Part shown: positions 57,153 to 64,000 of the stretch, piece after piece
Numbering within the stretch: the first letter of the stretch is position 1
Layout: every line of letters starts with the position of its first letter
Assembly: GCA_965112735.1 (NCBI GenBank)
Contig: OZ218960.1
Coordinates: 2,046,001 to 2,110,000, forward strand
DNA from: Phaeosaccion multiseriatum
Taxonomy: Eukaryota; Ochrophyta, other classes
DNA: 64,000 nucleotides
Direction: 5' to 3'
The notes under the pieces: generated by a model
Told to the model about the DNA's origin: nothing
Databases searched by the model: none
Seen by the model: the letters and a program-made list of their open reading frames with translations, nothing else
Position numbers and translations under genes: made by a program

Positions 57153-58546
57153 TCAGTTTCCCCCTCCAAGGCTGAGGAGGGTGCTGAAGAAATCTCCTCT
57201 AGGCACACCAGTGGCTTGCTCGATGAAAGGCGTGGCGAGGAAGGCGAAGAGAGTGGCGAGAAAGAACGGGCCGGCTGGCCTGCTCCACACACCCGCGCAC
57301 CCGCACAAGAAAACAAAACACATGAATACAATGTGGGAGAAAGGTCTTGTGAACTTTCACGGCTCCAAGTCTTACCTGGTGGCCGCAACAATGTAGCTCA
57401 TGTACATCGTCTCGCTTCCGGCAGCATCAGCACCTCCTGTTGGGGCAAACACCGCATGAGGTCGAGAGGATAAGGGGTAAAGGATCTAATCGAAACTGCA
57501 AGGTGCGTCCGTCAGCGCCTGTGCGTTGGTTAAGGCGACCCTTCCCATCTTCATCCCTCTACTCTCATTAACTTACCGTAGCCGGATGGGCGAATTGCTG
57601 CAAGAGCCGGGTTGCGAACCACCTGTGAAACAACAACGAGAGATAGCCCAATGTCAAGGGAATTTGACCAAAACGGAGAGGCGGGCCGACACGCCAACAC
57701 AAAGGCGCACCAAACAAGTTACCCTACACCGCACCATTTCAATGGCTTCGTCCCTTCCGAACGTCTCCGCGAACTGATCAAGGGTGGCTGAGTACTTCTC
57801 CGTGTTGTAGATCATAACTTCGGGAAGAGATTTGACCTGGCCAAAGAGAAAGGGTGTGGGAGGGGAGAGTGAGCACCCGTGCGTGGGAGGATAGGTGAGG
57901 TGAGGTGATGAGTGAAGAGACTGACAAACATTGCTCCATTTCCAGTCCTCACCATCTTCAACGCATTCTCTGTACCGTAAACCGCTGCGGTATTCTCGAA
58001 TGTTTGCGCCAAAGTCTGTAGAGCACAGGGAGATGGGGGGGTTACAAGAGAAAGGAAGGCGCCTAGGGAGAGCCGAGAATCATGCCTTTTCAAGTGAAGA
58101 GAGAGACCAACCTTTTCGTCCACTTGGTATCGCTCCGACTTGCGGGAGCCCTTGTACTTCGTAAAGAGGCTTATAGCTTTTGCAGTGTTGCGGTGGTTGA
58201 CAGAGCATCGCAAGAGGAGGCAGGAATTGGAGAGAGAGAGAGGTTTGGTTTGTTGAGAAGAGGGCGTGGCGAGAGCAGACGGAAGAGGTGGAGACAAGGA
58301 AAGAGAGAGAGAGACACACACACACACAGAGAGAGAGGACCGAGGAAACTCACCCTCCTCGCACTCCGGGCTGTTGGTCACGGCCTTGCCTTTGCCTACC
58401 ATGGCTCGTCTCACCCCTGCCTCTTCCCGTCGGCCTGAATATTGCTGACCTCCCTGCCTCGCGAGGGCCAACCCTTGGCCTTGGAAGAAGGCCGTGGCAA
58501 GAGGGACATTGGCGATCAAGAGCGCATAGCAGAGAAGAGAACGCAT
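57153..58546 (-). CDS. Unknown plastid-targeted membrane protein
   Basis: Seven exons (minus): 58354-58546, 58112-58176, 57953-58015, 57735-57836, 57577-57622, 57376-57436, 57153-57279; 657 nt, 218 aa, all phases agree. The leader MRSLLCYALLIANVPLATAF ends A before F, the heterokont plastid signature. The mature part has a repeated helical theme (TFENTAAVYGTENALKMVKS; TFGRDEAIEMVVRNPALAAI), suggesting two related units in which a stretch 'YG/FG..xAxxMV' is followed by a conserved 'P' segment. A C-terminal hydrophobic helix pair follows (MYMSYIVAATRPAG, FFLATLFAFLATPF). The family is not recognised, but the pattern looks like a conserved protein of photosynthetic heterokonts. Confidence 0.7.
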
Positions 58547-58720
58547 GGCTTCCTTTCTCTGTCCTGATTTTTTCACGCCATGCGTGGCCCTCCTCCCTTT
58601 TTACAATCAAACCTCTCATACCTTTTTTGCCCCCTCTTATTATTTCCCTCCCCCCCTGCCACACCCACTCTTCCATCTCCTCCTCCTCCCTACTGCTGGT
58701 GCTGCAGTACGTAGGGGTAA

Positions 58721-60290
58721 ATGGAGGGAAACTATGGGTCCTTCGTTGCATTATCCATGGAGAGGCGTCATCAGGTGTTGGCAACGGTGTGCAAGAGAAG
58801 CCACACCATTCCAAAGGAATCTCTAATCAACTTTGTCTGTGAGTTGCTGGAAGACGAGGGCGCGGGGACTGTTGACAGGGGCTCAGCCAGGCTCCTTCGG
58901 ACACTGTGTACCTGCATTGTTGCAAGGGGTGCGTGTACGAGGGGCAAAATCCAGAGAGCCTTGCAGAGACTCGAATCGGCCGTGGGCTCCGATGCTCGCC
59001 TTTGTTGGTCAGCTGTAGTCCCGGTAGCAGGAGCAGGAGGAACAGCAGGTCAAGGTCCAGGAACCACAGGTCCAGAAACAGCAGCAGCAGCAGCAGCAGA
59101 AGAAGAAGAAGCAGTGCGGAAGGGGGAGGATGTGGGCGAGGAGGACGCGAAGGAGGTTAGTAGAGAAGAAGAGGGTCCCAAACCGAGCAAGAGGCCCAGG
59201 CTCTCGCCCGCAGCACCAGAGGACACGAGCCATTCCCGCACGCATACAGACACCCTAGCGAAGGAGGGGGGTTCCGCCCTGCCCGCGCGTCCCGCGGCCT
59301 CCTCAAAAGCCGTGGTGGAAGTCCGGGAGAAGGTGGTCATGGCGTCGGCGAAGGGTTCCAACTCAGGGGACGTTCTTGCCGCGGCGCATGCTGTCACGTT
59401 GCTTTTAGGGGAGGCCATGGCGGGAAACACTGCCCGCGATGCGGACAGCGTTGTGGCGCTGTGTGCTCAGATAGGCTTGACGGAACGTGGCTGCTGTAGC
59501 GATGACGTGATACTGAAGGTACAACTACACTTACCTACTTTGCGCCCCAGTCTTCGATTTTGAGAATGTGACTACCTGACGCCATCCTCTGCTGCTGCTG
59601 TAATAGGTCGCGGATCGACTGGTGACGCCGCTCTTGTCGGGGGGCAGCTGTGACTTGTTCGTGCGCGGTGTGTTTCTACCGCGGTGTCGAGCGCTGACGG
59701 CTCCAGCCTCAAGAGTGCTTGTCACTGCCGTTTCGCACGTCGCCAAGCAGCGCCCCGATGCCGTAGTCAATGGCCTCATTCTGGCTCTGCTCTGCGGTGG
59801 AGCAGATGCTTTTCAAGTCGGGTCTGCGCAGTGCGAGCTCTGTACGCGAATGCTCAAGACCACTCTCTCCAAAAGGTACACGGAACCTGTTCTCTGGACC
59901 CTCTGCACCCAGCACTACAACGCAGGGCCTGCTCGTTCGGGGCCCAGTGGTGGCTTTAGAGCATCGGAATATGCTTCTGGGAGGGGTTCATTGCCGCCTT
60001 GCGTGTGGACGGAAGCGACGGTCCCGGTCATCACGATGCTCATCAACCAGAAAATGCCCCTCTCGGATGAAACGATGGAGCGTCTCGTCCAATGCATCGA
60101 GAGTTCGTCCGAGGTGCCCGAGATGCAAAAGAGTCTGAAGTTCACAACCCTGGTTCACAGTGTCATTACCAAGTACGGCCCACAGGCCCTCACGCACGCT
60201 CCGGTGCTCGAGGCCTCTCTGCGGCGCTGCAGCACTTTCATGGTGAAAACAGCGCTGGCCGCACTGCAGAGGCAAGTAAAGGGCTTCTAG
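58721..60290 (+). CDS. FANCE: FANCE-like protein (Fanconi anaemia core complex)
   Basis: FANCE links the Fanconi core complex to FANCD2 in repair of DNA cross-links. Exons 58721-59518 and 59607-60290; 493 aa. The C-terminal part is a helical-repeat domain with FLPRCRALTAPASRVLV, then WTEATVPVITMLINQKMPLS, MERLVQCIES, SLKFTTLVHSVITKYGPQ and TFMVKTALAAL. This order (LPLSDE..., SLKFaxLx...xYGPQ, TFMxKxxLxAL) closely follows plant and animal FANCE. The N-terminal half has a helical region, an Ala/Glu-rich linker and a basic stretch (SKRPRLSPA) that may be a nuclear localisation signal. An intron between 59876 and about 60000 is possible because AAAAG|GTACAC is a plausible donor, but the frame is open throughout. 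Confidence 0.7.
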
Positions 60291-61397
60291 TCGCGCAGCA
60301 GAGGGTGAGGAGGAAAAGCAGCGCAGCTGCAGGAAGAGAGGACGCAGGGTTGGCTACAGGAGGAGGGTGCAGCGGCTCCGGGAGGGAGGCAGGGAGGGAA
60401 GGAAAGGAGTGGGAGGGCAAAGAAGGCTGAAGTGAGTGAGATGGGCGAGCTTGTTGCTCTCTCATATCCGCGTGAGCGGGGTCGAAGAGCGGGTACCGAC
60501 GTCTTGGTCAGCTGTACTATGGGGAATTACGGCTTGCTCCGTCCAGCTCTGCCTCAGACGCTGCCACGACGCTCGCGTCTGCAGCCACGTCCGGAGAAGA
60601 ACAGACATACCCATTCGCTAGGGTGTCAAGCCGCACGTCCATTGTTGGTGAGTGGGCGTGTGAGGGGTAAGGGAGTGGGATGGAAGAGAGCGATGGAGAG
60701 AGGCCTTGCGAGCTCAAGGATCCGAATCTGTTTGGCGTTTTCTTCAGCGTTCAAGTGCCACAGAACGAGGGCTGGGGTGAGACAGGCAGAGATATGAGAG
60801 CTGGGAGTCACAGATAGTAATGTTCGTTCTCCGACGACATTGTGACGTTCTCCTCTGACGTCTTGAGCTTCAGTGTCTGCCAGGGGGCTGGCATCTTCGT
60901 CGCTTGGTGTGGGGGGACGCTGGACAATTTATGATATGGTCTTTGTAAGTATTTGTACGTACGATGAATAGAATACACGCGTGTGCAGACGACGGGAGGG
61001 GCGATGGATTACTCAGGCTTGCGCTTATAATTTGTATACATTTAACGAGCAAAAAGGCACTTCACATGTCAAAGCGCCCGGTGATCCGAGCCTGTGTGCG
61101 TACTGCTCCATGCTATCGTTACACATTGTTATCTCTTTCCTCTTTGCCGCCTGATCCCGACGGGCTCACGCAGCGACAAGGGGGGCAATCTCCTTCCGTC
61201 TCCGAAAGCCCGAACGCCACTTCAAAGTACTTTTATGGGGGGGGGGGGGGGTGGTGATAGTGGTGAAAGTGGTGGTAGCGGTGGTGGTGGTGGTGATGGT
61301 GGGGTGGGGATCACTCTCTCGAGGGTAGAGGGTAGATATGGTCCTCTCCGCTACGCCCGGTTTAGGGGTGGGGCGCCACGACATCAGAAGAAGGTGA
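60291..61397. other. Intergenic with GGT/GTGGTG repeat
   Basis: Convergent 3' flanks of the FANCE-like and EGF-like genes. A G-run and GTGGTG-type repeat occupy about 61238-61305. Short open frames (for example 60432-60797) show no supporting features. Confidence 0.5.
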
Positions 61398-62273
61398 TCA
61401 GAAGAAGATGGTCTGGTACTCGCATCTAGATCCGTAAAAGCCCTGGAAGCACTGGCAGAGGCCAACTCCGTAGTCGCAAATGCCTCGGCCGGAACAGTCG
61501 CGCCCCTCTGTCGCTCCGTCGCCGCCCAGGATATCCTCGCCGGAGGGGCACTCCTGCAGGGAGCAGTCGGGTCCACGATAGTACATATCGCAAACGCAGC
61601 CCACCTCCTTCTCAGCGTCCCAAGGGGCACTGTAGACTGCAGTAGCATCCGCTGCCAGCTGCTTCTCAGTGAAGCAGAATCCGTTTCCAGAGCAATCGTT
61701 GGGGCACACCGTACGCTCGCAAGCAATACCTTCGTATCCCTCGTAGCAAGCGCAGTCTCCCGTGCCGCGGTCGCAGGAGCCCTTTCCTGAGCACTCCACC
61801 TCGGGGTGGGCGTCGTTAGCTGCAACAGCCTCAGCTCCCCATGCAGAGCCCCTGCGAAGTGAGAGAGGGAAGGAGAGGGGATGATGGAGAGGGAAAGGCA
61901 ATTGATATCGTGAATGCGGATGCGCCATCACGGCGAACGTCAAGGCTACCCGGACACGACGAGAATCAGTTGTCGAAACGGTCACGTCTTCTCTTTTGGA
62001 ATAAAAATGCCATCGAGGTTCCCCTCCTTTCCTCTTGCACAGACCATGAGCCACCAGAGAGCGCAAAGATGGACTCAAAGGGAAAGAGACTTACTGTGGG
62101 CACGTGCGCTGCGAGCAATCGGCTCCTGTCCATGCAAAGTCTCCGTTGGGTCGCACGTAGCACGTGCAGATGTCGTGTTGACCGCACGAGCCGTGCCCGC
62201 TGCAGCTGTTGGGGCAGTAGGCCATGGTGCCCACTACCAGTGTAAGTACACACAAGACTACTCGAGCAAACAT
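61398..62273 (-). CDS. Secreted EGF-like Cys-rich protein
   Basis: Exons (minus) 62095-62273 and 61398-61851; 210 aa. It begins with a signal peptide ([18 protein letters not shown]). Then come about four EGF/tenascin-type modules: [51 protein letters not shown] and [20 protein letters not shown]. Spacing C-x3-C-x5-C...C-x-C with a G-F/Y-x-G-x2-C end is typical of EGF-like folds. No membrane helix follows, so it is probably secreted or wall-associated. Such proteins are frequent in heterokonts. Ligand unknown. Confidence 0.8.
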
Positions 62274-62659
62274 GGTGGTAAGTAGTGTGTGGTAGAAGTC
62301 TCCCACCGGAAAGGAAAGGGAGAGAAAAGGAACGCGTGGGAGCTGTAGGCCTTGGGTGTTTGCTGCGTTTCGATTCTTTGTCGTCCTTCTACTCTTGCCC
62401 TCTTGTCTCCTCTACCGCTCCTGCTACTGCTGCTGCTGCTGCTGCCGGTACTACTGCTCCTTGCGGCTTGCTGCGGCTCCTTGATGTGGTCCTGGTGCTT
62501 CCTGTGTCCTCGAAACGGCTATCAAACTTGTAGTCAGTTATATATTTGGATAAGGCAGTACCGTTGACAAGACGTAACGGTTTGGGGGTTCTAAGTCAAT
62601 GAACAGGCATATGGGTATCCCATCCCTCCTCCTTCTCTCTTTTCTGCCTGCCGTCGTTG
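62274..62659. other. Upstream region with CTG/GCT-rich tract
   Basis: 5' flank of the EGF-like gene, containing a short CTGCTG run (62425-62445). No gene is supported. Confidence 0.4.
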
Positions 62660-63010
62660 ATGGCCGACCCCACCAGCCTCATCTTCCAGCACCGCGCCTT
62701 CAACACCTCGGACCCGCTCAGTCACAGCTGCAGCGGCCGCCGCCGTGCCCCGAACGAAATATTTCTCAACGGCACCGGCACCAGATCTTCCTCTTCCCGC
62801 CAACACTCACGCACCGCTAGCACAGCGACCGCAGCATGGAGAGGCGCAAGAGGGGGACGAACAACTCCCCCTACTCATGAGCCGGAGGCCGCAAATCTTT
62901 CCGGCGCCGGCAGAGGACCAGCACGCCAACATCAACAACAACAAGACGAGGACGACGTATTGACAACCACCCCCACCCGCAGGGGCAGCACCCGCTCCCC
63001 GCGCCGATGA
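62660..63010 (+). CDS. Possible small disordered protein
   Basis: An open frame of 116 aa beginning MADPTSLIFQHRAFN in a reasonable start context (GTTGATGGCC). The sequence is Arg/Ser/Gly/Gln-rich, with no domain or signal. Opposite-strand frames are of similar length, so coding is uncertain. It could also be the first exon of a longer gene or untranslated RNA. Confidence 0.25.
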   Translation: MADPTSLIFQHRAFNTSDPLSHSCSGRRRAPNEIFLNGTGTRSSSSRQHSRTASTATAAWRGARGGRTTPPTHEPEAANLSGAGRGPARQHQQQQDEDDVLTTTPTRRGSTRSPRR

Positions 63011-63658
63011 AGCCTGTCGCACTCCTTCCCTCTCGCCAGACTCCACCACCGCGGCTCCCACAACTCGGAACCACCTCCTCCAATAGGCCACCCCCTTCTC
63101 TTCTCCTTTGCCCTAGGAGGCACCTTCTCCCCACAGGAACCTACATAGCTGGGAAAAGAATCGAACAGGGCCTGGGAAGTATCAAACAGAGAGCATAGAA
63201 GTATCAAACAGGGCCTGGGAGGCTTCCGCAGGGGGGTAACTGCAGCAGAACAGAGGCAGTATTGCAGTCGCAGCAGTGGCGAGACGCCTCGGGGGGCGGC
63301 TGTGTTTGCTTCCGTCGCTCATCTTGCCTGGTGGAGAGAGCCTCCTGCGGAAGGTGGTGCGTGTGGTGCTCAAGGACGAGAGACTGAATCAACCTGTGCT
63401 GGGTATCGCTCTCCACGGGCATCAACGCGTCTCTGCTCGCCGCCCTCCGCCCCGATGCCCACCACAGCCAGCACTGCTCCCTGCTGCACCTGCACGCAAG
63501 CAACAAGCACCACCACCGCTTCCTCTCTGGGGGATGCGGGTTACTGGTGAGTGATGGGTGACACCAGGGGCATGGTGAGTAATGGATGACACCAGTCTCG
63601 TCGGTAGACTCGTTTTTAAGGAAGTCAGTGAGTTTTTAAAAAAATAATAATACACAAG
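63011..63658. other. Intergenic with short direct repeats
   Basis: GAAGTATCAAACAG occurs twice and CAGGGCCTGGGA occurs twice between about 63163 and 63223. No gene is supported. Confidence 0.4.
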
Positions 63659-63926
63659 TTACAATATCATTGGCGACACCTCCGCACTTGTGTCGAGTTT
63701 ACTCTCGCCTCGGCTCTTGGTACTGCATAGTTCGCGCCTAATTTCAGGAGTGATCTGGGGGTGGTGCTGCACCTTTAGCAGGTCCTTGAGTCTCTCTTTG
63801 TCGGCAGCCTTGATGTCTAGCTTGTAGCGCTGCGCAAAAGTCAAGATGCTCTGGTGCCACAGCACCGGAAGCTCTCGCGTTTCCTTGACGAAGCCCACAA
63901 AGTGGTCCACCAGCCTGTCGATGACC
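63659..63926 (-). CDS. BYSL: Bystin, last exon (gene continues past the window end)
   Basis: Bystin (yeast Enp1) is needed for 40S ribosome assembly in the nucleolus. The exon starts after an acceptor at 63927-63928 and reads VIDRLVDHFVGFV, ELPVLWHQSILTFAQRYK, LLKVQHHPQITPEIRREL and a short Ser-rich tail to the stop at 63659. The ELPVLWHQ...QRYK...L..HP.ITPEIRREL signature is the conserved bystin C-terminus. Upstream exons lie beyond 64000. Confidence 0.92.
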
Positions 63927-64000
63927 TGTTTGTTGCACACACGCAAGGGACAGGGATTGGGGTAGAGCAGCAAGGAAGGGGGTGTAAGTACAAAACAAAC

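Noticed and set aside
56879-57391. 170-aa minus-strand frame as the end of the plastid protein
   Set aside because: The correct phase of the last exon gives a hydrophobic helix and a stop at 57153; the longer frame is out of phase.

Overview
This is nuclear DNA from a eukaryote: coding sequence is broken by short GT-AG introns (about 70-500 nt), there are no operons, and the gene set is eukaryotic (GARP subunit VPS52, PEX16, bystin, FANCE-like, COPI-associated protein, PDIA6-type PDI). Several proteins begin with a signal peptide ending in a small residue followed by Phe (GSA-F, ATA-F, AEA-F, SSA-F). That is the bipartite plastid-targeting style of algae with red-derived complex plastids. Together with a fibrillin and compact, GC-rich, microsatellite-laden genes, this suggests a heterokont (ochrophyte) alga, plausibly a eustigmatophyte such as Nannochloropsis. 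The organism is an inference, not something read directly. All exon models were built by hand from reading frame, splice consensus and family knowledge; phases were checked by arithmetic.

Layout. 1-2324 (+) C-terminal part of phosphopantothenate-cysteine ligase; 3607-8500 (-) an MFS transporter with a CRAL-TRIO/Sec14 domain between its two halves; 8685-10989 (+) membrane-anchored sulfotransferase-like protein; 12034-15213 (-) UDP-glucose 4-epimerase; 15476-16974 (+) pyroglutamyl-peptidase I; 17325-19276 (-) PEX16; 19427-20180 (+) ankyrin-type protein; 20380-21963 (-) COPI-associated membrane protein; 22160-25322 (+) unknown protein with a plastid-type leader; 25741-29423 (-) large membrane protein with a zinc-ribbon-like and a Tudor-like segment; 29538-30488 (+) targeted glutaredoxin; 31185-32815 (+) TOM1/THH1-like seven-helix protein; 32975-33271 (+) orphan last exon of a PiT/PHO4 phosphate transporter; 33589-38917 (-) VPS52; 39509-43219 (+) giant Gln-rich protein; 43401-44456 (-) fibrillin; 44653-48015 (+) tryptophanyl-tRNA synthetase with an AlaX-like N-terminal domain; 48156-49692 (-) phosphopantetheine adenylyltransferase; 50002-53009 (+) PDIA6-like PDI with two 7-nt microexons; 53363-54616 (+) unknown; 54619-55668 (-) coiled coil; 55860-57098 (+) Sfi1-like; 57153-58546 (-) unknown plastid membrane protein; 58721-60290 (+) FANCE-like; 61398-62273 (-) EGF-like secreted protein; 63659-63926 (-) last exon of bystin.

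Genes alternate strands almost perfectly, giving about ten head-to-head pairs with mostly 115-310 bp between start codons (presumably shared promoters) and tail-to-tail pairs as close as 2 bp. Two enzymes of CoA synthesis (PPCS and PPAT) lie in the window and both carry hydrophobic segments suggesting membrane attachment. The most novel signals are the MFS/Sec14 insertion architecture, the duplicated PDI active-site microexons with unusually similar flanking introns, and GAGT-type microsatellites that start exactly at 5' splice sites.
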